From positions 620,001 through 684,000 of the forward strand of contig JAIVAN010000003.1 of NCBI GenBank assembly GCA_020171895.1: a stretch of 64,000 bases of DNA. The letters run 5' to 3'. The notes below the pieces were generated by a model that had not been told where the DNA came from, did no database searches, and saw only the letters and a program-made list of their open reading frames with translations. Shown piece by piece: positions 15,594 through 24,289 of the stretch; position 1 is the stretch's first letter; every line of letters begins with the position of its first letter. This DNA is from Bacillus timonensis. GTDB taxonomy: Bacteria; Bacillota; Bacilli; Bacillales; Bacillaceae_L. The position numbers and the translations under genes were made by a program.

Positions 15594-16505
15594 CTAATTC
15601 TTCATCATAATACTTTTATGAATCCATATCGCTGCTTGCATACCATCTCCCATTGCAATCGTAACTTGTTCAGAGTGGGTAAGGATGTCACCTGCAGCCC
15701 AAACATTTTTCACGTTCGTTTCCTTCGTGCGACTATCCACTAAAATATGTTTATTTTCTAATCGCTCAATCCCTATTTGTTTAGCTAATTGGGAACGAAC
15801 CTCATTATTTCCGAACGCTATAAAAGCTTTGGAGCTTGGGATAACAACTTCATTTATAAGTTTTACTCCTTTCATTTCTCCTGTTATCTCTTTGACAACG
15901 ACTTCTTTTATGATAGATTCTATGTATTCAATACCTAGTTTATTTAATGCATCAATTTCTCCAGCAGAAAGCGGATCTCCATCGTGATTAATATACGTAA
16001 TATCTTTCGTCCAATAAGTTAACGTCTTTGCCATATTTGCACCTGTCATTCCAGCTCCAAGTACAAGCGTCTTCTTATCTTTCACTTCATATCCATCGCA
16101 ATCTGGACATACGTAAATAGATAAGCCTAAACAATCCTTAATATTTTTTATTCTTGGAATTCGGTCCATAATCCCTGTTGCTAAAAGTAATCTAGTTGTG
16201 TAAAAAACGGATCCATTACAACACTCAATTAAAAATAGATCCTTTTTCTTCTTTACATTCTCAACCTTACTATCATAGAAATTAACACCATAATCCTCCG
16301 CCTGATTTCTACCTATTTTTCTTAACTCCTCTCCACTAACACCATCAGGCCAACCCAAAATATTGTGATAGCTCTTACATAAGAGTGACCTAGCATCCAT
16401 CGAATCAATCACTAAAATTCTATGCTTATACCTCCCTAATTGGATAGCAGCTTGCAGCCCTGCTATTCCACCACCAATAATGATGCAATCATATGTGAAT
16501 TCCAT
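15594..16505 (-). CDS. Thioredoxin-reductase-like FAD/NAD(P) oxidoreductase
   Basis: 303-residue two-domain flavoprotein. The FAD-binding motif GGGIAGLQAA is at residues 11-20, a redox pair CPDC at 133-136 is followed by DGYE as in thioredoxin reductases, a NAD(P) motif GAGMTGANMA lies near 150, and the C-terminal FAD motif is WAAGDI. The length fits the low-molecular-weight thioredoxin reductase type, though the CPDC pair differs from the usual CATC, so it is probably a paralogue with its own partner protein. It is a single gene just upstream of the yodT operon start, with its own start after weak upstream signals. Not clearly linked to lysine metabolism. Confidence 0.8.
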   Translation of the reverse strand: MEFTYDCIIIGGGIAGLQAAIQLGRYKHRILVIDSMDARSLLCKSYHNILGWPDGVSGEELRKIGRNQAEDYGVNFYDSKVENVKKKKDLFLIECCNGSVFYTTRLLLATGIMDRIPRIKNIKDCLGLSIYVCPDCDGYEVKDKKTLVLGAGMTGANMAKTLTYWTKDITYINHDGDPLSAGEIDALNKLGIEYIESIIKEVVVKEITGEMKGVKLINEVVIPSSKAFIAFGNNEVRSQLAKQIGIERLENKHILVDSRTKETNVKNVWAAGDILTHSEQVTIAMGDGMQAAIWIHKSIMMKN

Positions 16506-16590
16506 TTACTTATCTCATCCAATTCTTTTTTCTTATATCATTTGTTTATTAGTAGTTACGTTATGCAAATTTTAAAACTTACTAATATGA

Positions 16591-16624
16591 AAAAAACACC
16601 TGCTTATTCAAAAACAGATGTCTC
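16591..16624 (-). terminator. Terminator after the SDR gene
   Basis: Minus strand ACATCTG ... CAGGTGT followed by TTTTTTC, just past the stop codon of the gene at 16637-17632. Confidence 0.7.
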
Positions 16625-16636
16625 AATGTCTTATCA

Positions 16637-17632
16637 TTATTTTTTTAATAATTTTTCTAATGCAAGATTTTCTTTATTGGAATCAAGCCCAGCTTTCATT
16701 TCATTATCTTTTACGTTCCTGTTATGGTCCCATTCATATGTGTCTTTAATTGTTTCTGATAATTTTCTAAAAGTTAGACCGTCTTTTAACGCTTTCGTTA
16801 TATTAAAGGCTAGGAATCCAACCATTTTCTCACTAGGAGGAACAAAGAGGGGCAGTTCAGTCCAAGGTGTTATCTCTTGTTCTTTTAAAAAGGATACATC
16901 AGCCCATATCAATTCTGCATGAGGATTCAACGTTTCTTTACAGTTTTCTAAAAAGCTTTTGAATGTAAGCGGTTCTTTTGGTCCTGTAGCATTGTATGTG
17001 CCTGTTTTTTCTTCTTCAATTAAATGTAAAACAAATTTTGCCAAGTCACGCACATCTATAAATTGCAATAAAGCTTCCGGATTCCCAGGAGATAATACTT
17101 TTCCTCCTCTTGCTATCCTTCTTGGCCAGTAAGTAAACCGACCTGTATAATCATCAGGTCCAACGATTAATCCGGGTCGAATGATAAGATTATTCTCTTT
17201 AAAGTAGTTTTTTACTTCTGCTTCACATAACGCCTTCAAAGGTCCATATGTTTCACCATTCACTTCTTCAGTCTTTTCATTTTCTAATTTACCCACTGGA
17301 AAACTTTCATCCATATTTAGCGATGAAAAGTCGTTATATACGGAAATGGTTGAAATAAAAACATATTTCCCACATGAATTAGAAAGAAACGATGCGGAGT
17401 CCTTAACCAATCGAGGTAAGTATCCAGCTGTATCAATCACAACATCCCATTTCTTCCCTTCTAATTCGTTTAAATTTCCATCTCTATCTCCTATCAGTTG
17501 CTCAACTCTACCTTCAAAAATATCACCAGCAGTTCCCCGATTAAAAACAGTAACAGTATGTTTTCTTTTCAATGCTTCTTTAACAATATGTAAACCTACA
17601 AATTTTGTACCTCCAAGGACCAAAATCCGCAA
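16637..17632 (-). CDS. NAD-dependent epimerase/dehydratase-like SDR protein
   Basis: 331-residue extended short-chain dehydrogenase. The Rossmann motif is GGTKFVG at the N terminus. In place of a classical YxxxK there is YGPLKALCE, which supplies the tyrosine and lysine (Y, then K four residues later). The family resembles the chloroplast CSP41/isoflavone-reductase-type group common in Bacillus, with no defined substrate. Start: GAGGTGA is followed by GTG and then TTG; the TTG at 17632 has the better spacing. It stands alone with a terminator downstream. Confidence 0.8.
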   Translation of the reverse strand: MRILVLGGTKFVGLHIVKEALKRKHTVTVFNRGTAGDIFEGRVEQLIGDRDGNLNELEGKKWDVVIDTAGYLPRLVKDSASFLSNSCGKYVFISTISVYNDFSSLNMDESFPVGKLENEKTEEVNGETYGPLKALCEAEVKNYFKENNLIIRPGLIVGPDDYTGRFTYWPRRIARGGKVLSPGNPEALLQFIDVRDLAKFVLHLIEEEKTGTYNATGPKEPLTFKSFLENCKETLNPHAELIWADVSFLKEQEITPWTELPLFVPPSEKMVGFLAFNITKALKDGLTFRKLSETIKDTYEWDHNRNVKDNEMKAGLDSNKENLALEKLLKK

Positions 17633-17813
17633 CACACTTCACCTCATTTTTTATTTTCCCCTTCTATTCTTATGTATTCAATTCTAGATTTAAAACGTTT
17701 TTCCTGTTTATAAGTAATGAGAATTGAAAAGATGAAAGTAAATCGCTTTAAAGGAGTGATTGACTCTATTTAGAATCAAAGCGTACATTCTTTCGTTTTT
17801 ACATAAATTTCAA

Positions 17814-17843
17814 TAAAAAAAAGAGTACATGAAGTACTCTTTA
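17814..17843 (-). terminator. Terminator after the COG2509-type dehydrogenase gene
   Basis: Minus strand AAGAGTAC TTCAT GTACTCTT followed by a run of T residues, overlapping the 3' end of the gene at 17841. Confidence 0.8.
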
Positions 17844-19313
17844 GACAGAAACCATATCTTTTTCTCTTTTTGTTGTATTTGAAAGATTATTTAAAATATC
17901 CCTTGCAATCCAGACACCACAAGCACTAGCTTGAGCTAAGCCCCTAGTAATACCAGCACCATCTCCACCAACGTATAAACCCGAAATTTCAGTTTCAAAT
18001 TTATCGTTTAATCTTGGTCTAGCTGAATAAAATTTAGCCTCTACCCCATAAAATAGTGTGTGTTCTGATGCTAGCCCTGGAGTTACTTGATTAAGTGCTT
18101 CTGTCATTTCTATTAAACTTTTCATTGTGTTATATGGTAACACTAACCCTAAATCTCCTGGTACCGCTTCTTTCAATGTTGGTTCTAAGAAGCTTTCCTT
18201 AATTCTTTTTTCTGTAGAACGTCTACCTTTAAGAATATCACCGTATTTCTGCACAATTAACCCACCGTTTGATAGAGAATTGGCTAATCTAGAAATTTCA
18301 TGAGCATACTCATTTGGCTTATCAAACGGATCTGAGAATCTATGAGACACTAATAATGCGAAGTTGGTATTTTCACTACCTAGATTAGGATCCTTATAGG
18401 CATGCCCGTTAGCAAGCATAATACCAGAATGATTTTCTACCACGACATGTCCTGATGGGTTACTACAGAAAGTACGTACTTGTGTACCAACAGATGTGTT
18501 AAAAATGAATTTACCCTCGTAAAGATGTTTGTTTATTTCTTCCATTACTACATTAGAGGTCTCAACTCTGACCCCAACATCGACCTGGTTATTAATCATT
18601 TTTAATCGGCGTTTTTTTAATACTTTAGCAAGCCATGTTGATCCATCTCTTCCAGGTGCAATAACAACTTTTTCAGCTGATACGACTTGATCATTTTTTA
18701 ATTGAATTCCAGTAACTTTATGTTGATTATCTATTTTCTCAGTAATAATATCCTCAACCTCTGTTTTGTAAACCATATCGATTTTAGTTCGAAGATATTC
18801 ATAAATACTTTTTAAGATTTCTAGATTTTGCTCTGTACCTAAATGTCTTACTTGTGCACGAAGTAGTTTTAACCCAGCAGCATAACCTCTTCTTTCAATA
18901 TCACGCACCTGTTCTGTAAGTGGATCAGTAATCGAATCTGTAGCACCATGCTTCAAATTGATTTCATCAACATATTTAATTAAATCTACTACATCTGAAT
19001 TTGGAAGGTAATCTGTCATCCATCCACCAAATTCACTTGTGATATTGAATTTGCCATCAGAATATGCACCTGCGCCACCAAAACCATTTGTTATGGAACA
19101 TGCTGGTAAACAACCTGCAAATTCTTTTCTGCCTGCAGCTGGAGGACATTTTTCAATTTTCTTTTGTAGAATTGGACAATTTCTTTTGTAAATATCATGA
19201 CCTTTATCTATTAATAATATATTCGCTTCAGGTAGTTTTAGAGTTAATTCATAGCATGTAAAAATCCCTGCAGGGCCTGCACCAATTACAATTACATCAT
19301 AGTTTGTTTTCAT
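17841..19313 (-). CDS. FAD-dependent dehydrogenase, COG2509 type
   Basis: 490-residue flavoprotein. The FAD-binding motif VIVIGAGPAG lies at residues 6-15, an acidic/basic ribose-binding segment LLIDKGHD follows, and the C terminus carries the second FAD motif YVGGDGAGITRGLAQASA. A cysteine-rich stretch at about residues 45-75 (NCPILQKKIEKCPPAAG, FAGCLPACS) is characteristic of this uncharacterised group. The ATG is preceded by GGAGG at 8 bases; an upstream in-frame start has no ribosome site. No operon partner. The substrate is unknown. Confidence 0.85.
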   Translation of the reverse strand: MKTNYDVIVIGAGPAGIFTCYELTLKLPEANILLIDKGHDIYKRNCPILQKKIEKCPPAAGRKEFAGCLPACSITNGFGGAGAYSDGKFNITSEFGGWMTDYLPNSDVVDLIKYVDEINLKHGATDSITDPLTEQVRDIERRGYAAGLKLLRAQVRHLGTEQNLEILKSIYEYLRTKIDMVYKTEVEDIITEKIDNQHKVTGIQLKNDQVVSAEKVVIAPGRDGSTWLAKVLKKRRLKMINNQVDVGVRVETSNVVMEEINKHLYEGKFIFNTSVGTQVRTFCSNPSGHVVVENHSGIMLANGHAYKDPNLGSENTNFALLVSHRFSDPFDKPNEYAHEISRLANSLSNGGLIVQKYGDILKGRRSTEKRIKESFLEPTLKEAVPGDLGLVLPYNTMKSLIEMTEALNQVTPGLASEHTLFYGVEAKFYSARPRLNDKFETEISGLYVGGDGAGITRGLAQASACGVWIARDILNNLSNTTKREKDMVSV

Positions 19314-19488
19314 TTCTAATTCCTCCGATGTCAAAAGATACTGTCGTCTTTTCTATATCCATAAGTAATATAACAAACTTGACACCGGTTAGTCAAACCA
19401 AAATACGAACTATACTAATATAACTTATATTAATGTTCGTGTTTTATGACTCTTTTATCATTTGCAATATATTTTAAAATCGTTAGGG

Positions 19489-19740
19489 CTACCCTGAAAA
19501 TACGACACTCTACTTGGGGTGTTAATCTCCGTTGCAGAACTCTCGCTTTCCGCGGGGCGCTTCTTGAGCCTCCTCGGCTTTGCCTGTGGGGTCTCAAGCC
19601 TAGCGCAATTCCCGCAGGAGTCTCGGTTCTTCCACTCCGATTAACACGCATGCATTACTTAAAAGCCAACATTCAATAAGCGCAAAAATCCAGTTCGCAT
19701 TTTCATTCTTCATGGTGCAATTCTTAAATTGCATGAAAGT
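19489..19740 (-). repeat. GC-rich intergenic repeat, copy 1 (tandem pair)
   Basis: About 252 bp from one CTACCCTGAAAATACGAC boundary to the next. A GC-rich, palindrome-rich core of about 150 bp (GTGTTAATC..., GAGACTCCTGCGGG, CCCCACAGGC, GAGGAGGCTCAAG on the opposite strand) is followed by an AT-rich linker. Open frames across it, on both strands, are chance products of this repeat. Confidence 0.85.
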
Positions 19741-20010
19741 CTACCCTGAAAATACGACATTGTACAAGGGGTGTTAATCTGCGTTGCAGGAACCTCGCTT
19801 TCCGCAGGGCGCTTCTTGAGCCTCCTCGGCGTTTACGCCTGTGGGGTCTCAAGCCTAGCGCATCACCTGCAGGAGTCTCGGTTCCTTCCACTACGATTAA
19901 CACGAATGATTACTTAAATCCAACATTCTAAGTCACAAAAAATCAATTGCACATTTTCATTCTTCAGTGTACAAATTCTGATTTGCATGGAAGTCTACCC
20001 TGAATATACA
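19741..20010 (-). repeat. GC-rich intergenic repeat, copy 2 plus terminal boundary
   Basis: Second tandem unit in the same orientation, beginning CTACCCTGAAAATACGAC and ending with a further partial boundary CTACCCTGAATATACA. The core is close to copy 1 with scattered differences and a small insertion (GTTTACGCC) in the loop. The stretch 19314-20103 holds no gene. Confidence 0.85.
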
Positions 20011-20042
20011 ATCCATAAAAATTGTATTTTCACTCAGACAAA

Positions 20043-20075
20043 ATAAAAAGGTAAAGCCTTGATAGCTTTACCCTT
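20043..20075 (-). terminator. Terminator of the YjcZ-like gene
   Basis: Minus strand GGTAAAGC TATCAA GGCTTTACC followed by TTTTTATTTTG. Confidence 0.8.
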
Positions 20076-20103
20076 TGGTATGATTAATTATTTATACAGG
20101 TAT

Positions 20104-20223
20104 TTATCTTACGTAAGAAGCACCTACAATGATTAATAGGATGAATAAAACAACAATTAATACAAAGCTATTGTTATAGCCGTAACCACCATAGCCATAT
20201 CCACAATGTCCGTATCCATGCAT
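20104..20223 (-). CDS. YjcZ family sporulation-type micropeptide
   Basis: 39-residue peptide starting [20 protein letters not shown], with a Gly/Tyr-rich head followed by one transmembrane helix (about residues 20-35) and a short SYVR tail. This is the layout of the YjcZ family of small sporulation proteins of Bacillus. The ATG follows AGGAGAG at 7 bases and a good terminator lies downstream at 20043-20075. These peptides are made in spore-forming cells and probably sit in membranes of the developing spore; the exact role is unknown. Confidence 0.85.
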   Translation of the reverse strand: MHGYGHCGYGYGGYGYNNSFVLIVVLFILLIIVGASYVR

Positions 20224-20392
20224 ATGAATCTCTCCTTTTGTTATATTTTCACTAATACTATATGAGCCTAATGATTCATCTGTATGTGTATTCGCCTAGA
20301 TTGGAGCAAAAATTTTCTAGAAAGGCAGTAAAATTAATATAATTTTTATATAATGAAATCTAGAACTAAAATTTTAGGTGGAGGGTGAGTTA

Positions 20393-21226
20393 ATGGAAAT
20401 TGGATTTTATGATGATTCATTTATTGATATTAATAGTAAGGTTATTCCTATTCAAGAACGAGGTCATCAATTTGGTGATGGTGTATACGAAGTAATAAGG
20501 GTTTATAATGGAAAGCCTTTCTTAATGGACGATCATTTAACTCGCTTAAAGAGTAGTTGCGATGCAATCTTATTGGAAATGCCCTATACAAAAGAAGAGA
20601 TTATAGAAATAGTAAATGAAGGACTAAAAAGATCAAATATCCCTAATGCAGAAGTATACATGCAAGTAACTAGAGGAGCAGCGTCTAGGTTTCATGGATT
20701 TCCTGATGTAAGTCCCCTTTTCTCAATGACCATAAAAAATGCTCGCATTGTGAATGAAGAAATGAAACGAAATGGGATTACTGTTCTTACTTTAGAAGAC
20801 GAGAGATGGGCTAATTGTTATATAAAATCTCTTAACTTACTACCAAATGTGTTGGCCAAGCAAACCGCTATCTCAAAAGGTCATTATGAAGCAATCTTAG
20901 TGAAAAATAATGTTATAACCGAAGGCTCAAGTAGCAATATCTTTGCAATAAAGGATGGAGTGCTACATACAACACCTGCCACAAAAGCCATCCTCCACGG
21001 AGTAACAAGAAAAGCTGTTATAAATATTGCACACGCATTGAATATACCAGTCGTAGAAAAAAATATGTCTACTGACTTTTTACAATCATCTGACGAAGCA
21101 TTCATTACGAGTACAAGCGTCGAAATATTACCAATCGCTGTTTTTGACGAACAACCACTACCAAAAAATCGACCAATGACTCAAATGTTACAAAAAGAAT
21201 TCACAAAATTAATAGAACAAATGTAG
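20393..21226 (+). CDS. dat: D-amino-acid aminotransferase
   Basis: 277-residue class IV PLP aminotransferase, about the length of Bacillus D-alanine aminotransferase (around 282). It shows the family motifs RGHQFGDGVYEVIRVYNGK near residues 22-40, the PLP lysine in YIKSLNLLPNVLAK near 145, and ITEGSSSNIFAI. It interconverts D-alanine and D-glutamate through 2-oxoglutarate and pyruvate, feeding peptidoglycan. The ATG at 20393 has GGAGGGTGAG upstream; an in-frame GTG at 20378 precedes that ribosome site. A repeat copy lies between it and the next gene, and no terminator was found. Confidence 0.92.
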   Translation: MEIGFYDDSFIDINSKVIPIQERGHQFGDGVYEVIRVYNGKPFLMDDHLTRLKSSCDAILLEMPYTKEEIIEIVNEGLKRSNIPNAEVYMQVTRGAASRFHGFPDVSPLFSMTIKNARIVNEEMKRNGITVLTLEDERWANCYIKSLNLLPNVLAKQTAISKGHYEAILVKNNVITEGSSSNIFAIKDGVLHTTPATKAILHGVTRKAVINIAHALNIPVVEKNMSTDFLQSSDEAFITSTSVEILPIAVFDEQPLPKNRPMTQMLQKEFTKLIEQM

Positions 21227-21274
21227 CTATTTATTTGATTAAAGTGTTCTTACCTTGTTCAGTTTCGTTTTTTT

Positions 21275-21529
21275 AGGTAGACCTCCATGCAAATAGGGAT
21301 TTGAACCCTGGTATATGAAATTATGTAATTGTTTAACTTAGAATGTTTAACAATAGTATTTTTTCCGTGTTAATCGGAGTGGAAGGACCGAGACTCCTGC
21401 GGGAATAGCGCTAGGCCCCCGACCCCACAGGCGTAAGCCGAGTAGGCTCAAGAAGCGCCCCGCAGAAAGCGAGGTTCCTGCAACGAAGGTTAACACCCTC
21501 AGTTCAATGTTGTATTTTAAGGCTAGTTA
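21275..21529 (+). repeat. GC-rich intergenic repeat, copy 3 (single, inverted)
   Basis: One full unit of the same family in the opposite orientation to copies 1-2, from GGTAGACCTCCATGCAAAT to TTGTATTTTAAGGCTAG. The core has GTGTTAATCGGAGTGGAAGG, GAGACTCCTGCGGGAA and CCCCACAGGCGTAAGC. It occupies most of the space between dat and the DUF502 gene. Confidence 0.85.
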
Positions 21530-21573
21530 TTTAATAAACCTTATTAAGTACAATCAACAGAAGGAGAATCAAA

Positions 21574-22161
21574 TTGAAATCAATCGTAAAATCTTTTGTC
21601 AACGGAACAATTACAATCATACCAATCATTTTAGTCATCTATGTGTTTTTTAATGTCTTTACATTCCTAGATAGCATTTTAGGAAACATCCTTAAACCAT
21701 ACATGAAAGAAAATTATATACCTGGAATTGGCATTATTATTACCTTTCTTTTAATAACAGCTCTTGGTTGGTTATCAACTCAATTTATTAGTGGAAAAAT
21801 CATCCGAATGATAGATCGATTACTATTCAAAATTCCATTCGTAAAAACCCTGTACTCAATCATTAAAGATACCTTCCATTCACTTCTTGGGGAAAAACGC
21901 TCATTTTCAAAAGTAGTACTTGTTAAGCTACCAGGTACCAACATGAAAAGTATTGGGTTTATTACTTCTGAAGAAATTGAAACCTTTGCAAATCCTTTAA
22001 AAGATCACGTTGCAGTATACATCCCTCAAACTTTTCAAGTTGCAGGTTTTACTTTCATCATACCAAGAGATGAAATCCAAATTTTAGACGTTAAACCAGA
22101 AGAAGCAATGAAATTCATACTTTCTGGGGGAATTACATCAAAAAACCAAGAGGCTAAATAA
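21574..22161 (+). CDS. DUF502 family membrane protein
   Basis: 195-residue integral membrane protein of the DUF502 family. Two transmembrane helices are evident at about residues 10-34 and 48-70. The conserved RIPFVKTLYSIIKD-like segment (KIPFVKTLYSIIKD) is at about 87-100, followed by the soluble C-terminal domain with IGFITSEE and VYIPQTFQVAGFTFIIPRDE. Function is unknown. The TTG start has AAGGAGAA upstream. A terminator hairpin overlaps the stop codon. It stands alone after the repeat at 21275-21529. Confidence 0.88.
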   Translation: MKSIVKSFVNGTITIIPIILVIYVFFNVFTFLDSILGNILKPYMKENYIPGIGIIITFLLITALGWLSTQFISGKIIRMIDRLLFKIPFVKTLYSIIKDTFHSLLGEKRSFSKVVLVKLPGTNMKSIGFITSEEIETFANPLKDHVAVYIPQTFQVAGFTFIIPRDEIQILDVKPEEAMKFILSGGITSKNQEAK

Positions 22162-22176
22162 TGCCGCTTGGTTTTA
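22143..22176 (+). terminator. Terminator of the DUF502 gene
   Basis: AACCAAG ... CTTGGTT stem spanning the stop codon, followed by TTAAT; a short T-run makes it moderate in strength. Confidence 0.6.
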
Positions 22177-22238
22177 ATAATGTATTTTAATTCTTTACTA
22201 TTTCCTTTAATTAATTCCCGCTACAAATTCTACTAAAC

Positions 22239-23324
22239 TCAATACATTACCTTCACTCTTTTTCCACCTTCATCTGCATGTCTTACCGAATCTATCACAC
22301 ACTGGACATTATAACCATCTTCAAAAGTAGCAAGTCCATCTACATATTTCCCTAATTGCAACGATTGGAAAACATTGTCTATAAAAGGATAAAACCCTTG
22401 AAAATATCTCTTTGCCACATCTGACAACTCTTCTGGTAGCGGTAAATTAGGTGTAAGTTCCACTTCTTTAAAAAGTGAGTCATCAATCGCTACTTCAACT
22501 TTACTATCATTTGTCATAATCAAAGAACCCTGGGAACCAGATATCTCGAGTCTCCAATTTTCTTTAACAAACTTTGCAGCCGAAAGTAAATCAACTGTTA
22601 CCTTCGCTTCATTACTTAATTGACCAAGTATTTGAAAGGAGTCTTCTGCATCCCTTTCTTCCACTACTTCACCGTCTATAATTAATTCCTTCATATGGAC
22701 AGTTAAATCACCTGTAACCTCTGAAAAATTCTTACCGGTCCACCAATGTAAAGAATCGATCATATGCGAACCTAACGCTCCTAACATACCACCTCCGTAT
22801 TTTCTTTGGCTTAACCACCCTCTTCTTCTATCCTTTAAATTATCCAAACCTGCTAATTGACATTTATAGCTTATATGTATTATTTCACCTAGTGTATTGG
22901 AAAGAATGATTTCTTTTACTTTTTGTCTTGCCGGTACATATCTGTACTCAAAATTAATAAAGCCCATTTTGTTTGCTCTATCTCTTGCAATAATCATCTC
23001 TTTCGCTTCGTTAGAGTCAAATGCCATTGGCTTTTCACAAATTACATGAAGCCCTCTTTTATATGACTCAATAACCATCTCATGATGTAAAAATGGTGCC
23101 GATACAATTGAAACTAAATCAAGTTCTTCATTATCAAGCATTTGCTTCCAATCTTTATATACACGATCAATACCAGTATTTTTCTTAATTTCTTCTATGT
23201 TCCCCCTTGATACGCTTGCAATCGAAACGACTTCAAAATTTGGGTGTGTAGAAAATATCGGCACATGTACCTTTGCTCCAAATCCAGTTCCAATAACTCC
23301 AACCTTAATCTTTTTCTGACTCAT
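22239..23324 (-). CDS. Gfo/Idh/MocA family oxidoreductase
   Basis: 361-residue NAD(P)-dependent sugar or inositol dehydrogenase-like protein. The N-terminal Rossmann motif is VGVIGTGFGAKVHVP, the conserved EKPMA lysine motif (CEKPMAFD) lies near residue 96, and the C-terminal alpha/beta domain contains GGGMLGALGSHMIDSLHW, with the histidines expected in the active site. The ATG has AAAGGAGCG upstream. No neighbouring sugar genes, so the substrate is unknown. A thioredoxin-like gene follows on the same strand upstream. Confidence 0.88.
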   Translation of the reverse strand: MSQKKIKVGVIGTGFGAKVHVPIFSTHPNFEVVSIASVSRGNIEEIKKNTGIDRVYKDWKQMLDNEELDLVSIVSAPFLHHEMVIESYKRGLHVICEKPMAFDSNEAKEMIIARDRANKMGFINFEYRYVPARQKVKEIILSNTLGEIIHISYKCQLAGLDNLKDRRRGWLSQRKYGGGMLGALGSHMIDSLHWWTGKNFSEVTGDLTVHMKELIIDGEVVEERDAEDSFQILGQLSNEAKVTVDLLSAAKFVKENWRLEISGSQGSLIMTNDSKVEVAIDDSLFKEVELTPNLPLPEELSDVAKRYFQGFYPFIDNVFQSLQLGKYVDGLATFEDGYNVQCVIDSVRHADEGGKRVKVMY

Positions 23325-23368
23325 GTTCTCGCTCCTTTGTTTTTAAAATAGCAAATGAAAAATGAAAC

Positions 23369-23394
23369 GGAAAGTCCTAAAATAGGACTTTCCA
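23369..23394 (-). terminator. Hairpin after the redoxin gene
   Basis: Minus strand GGAAAGTCCT ATTTT AGGACTTTCC, a perfect 10-bp stem followed by GTTTCATTTTTC. Probably the terminator of the gene at 23407-24144. Confidence 0.65.
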
Positions 23395-23406
23395 ATACAT
23401 TCACAG

Positions 23407-24144
23407 CTAATTTGTTCCTGGAATTTCACAACCTTCCGGACCACATTCCTCTTCTCTCTCTCTTTTCAATTGAGCTTTTTGCCATTCAATATCAATCTGA
23501 GGTGAAAATTTCTCTGGATGACGAATATACCATCGTTGTTTTCTTATTAGAAAATTATCTGGGTTTAAAGATAACGCTTCATCTAATTCACTTAATGCTT
23601 CTACTTTTCGGTTTTGCTTCAAATATTCCATGGCTAATTTATATTTAGTTGTTGATAATTCCAGTTCGAGTGAACTAGGAGATGTTAGTATCTCATAGTA
23701 TACGTCATCTAATTTTACTGATTCCACTTTACCTTTTATCAGGTCCTCTACCGCAATAGTATGATCTTCATTTGTCACATGGAAACCCTGTTTTATCAAT
23801 CTAATAGTCCCTGTTCCATCAATAAAAATTCCATTTGGCACGATTGAGAATCCAAAGTAATTACTCAAACTATTTTCTGCGTCAACTAGTGTATTGAAAC
23901 TTGTACCTAGTGTATAAGGCTTTACAAAAGTTCCCCCTTGAATATCAACCGATACGGAAAGTATTTCAAAACCTTCATCTTTAAATCGCATGTAAAACTC
24001 CTGCCAACCTGGCAGTTGTAAACGACACCGTCACCAAGATGCCCACATGAAGATAAGTGTCTTTTTACCTAAATAGTTAGACAATACCACTTCATTACCT
24101 GTCATATCCTTTAATTTGAAATCGGGAATTTTTGTTAAAAGCAT
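23407..24144 (-). CDS. Thioredoxin-like redoxin with in-frame TGA at the active-site Cys
   Basis: The frame from the ATG at 24144 (preceded by GGGAGGG) runs 246 codons to 23407 with one TGA at codon 38 (24031-24033). The N-terminal part is a TlpA/AhpC-like thioredoxin fold: IPDFKLKDMTGNEVVLSNYL, then LIFMWASW-[TGA]-RCRLQLPGWQ. The TGA sits where such proteins carry their first redox cysteine (WASWC). The fold continues with ILSVSVDIQGG and VVPNG-type IVPNGIFID, then a TPR-like helical tail and CGPEGC. A hairpin CTGCC-AGGTT-GGCAG starts 16 bases after TGA, like a bacterial SECIS. So UGA may be read as selenocysteine (U38-R-C40). Alternatives: nonsense mutation of a Cys codon, or a shorter protein from the ATG at 23991, which happens to have AGGAG upstream. 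Confidence 0.65.
24001..24015 (-). promoter_or_regulatory. Candidate bacterial SECIS hairpin
   Basis: Minus strand CTGCC AGGTT GGCAG: a 5-bp G/C-rich stem (six if A-T pairs) with GGT in the loop, 16 bases 3' of the in-frame TGA. The E. coli fdhF element has an AGGUCU-type loop on a short stem at a similar distance, so position and loop agree. It is a short hairpin and could be chance; no folding energy was computed. Confidence 0.45.
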
Positions 24145-24289
24145 TTTTGACCCTCCCTTAAACGAAATTAAGTTTAAGTATATAATAATAAAAAAATTCA
24201 AACAAATAATTTCCCCTACTTTTATGAGATGTTATAATGAGAATATTTTCAATCAAATTTAATTCGTATAGAAAAAAGGAGTGAATCAT

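Noticed and set aside
19430-19679. Overlapping open frames on both strands in the repeat region at 19.4-19.7 kb
   Set aside because: They lie within GC-rich repeat copy 1, recur in the same form in the other copies, and have no ribosome site.
23407-23991. Short redoxin starting at the internal ATG 23991 as the only product
   Set aside because: It would lack the first part of the thioredoxin fold and the redox pair, although AGGAG happens to lie upstream. Kept as an alternative in the feature entry.
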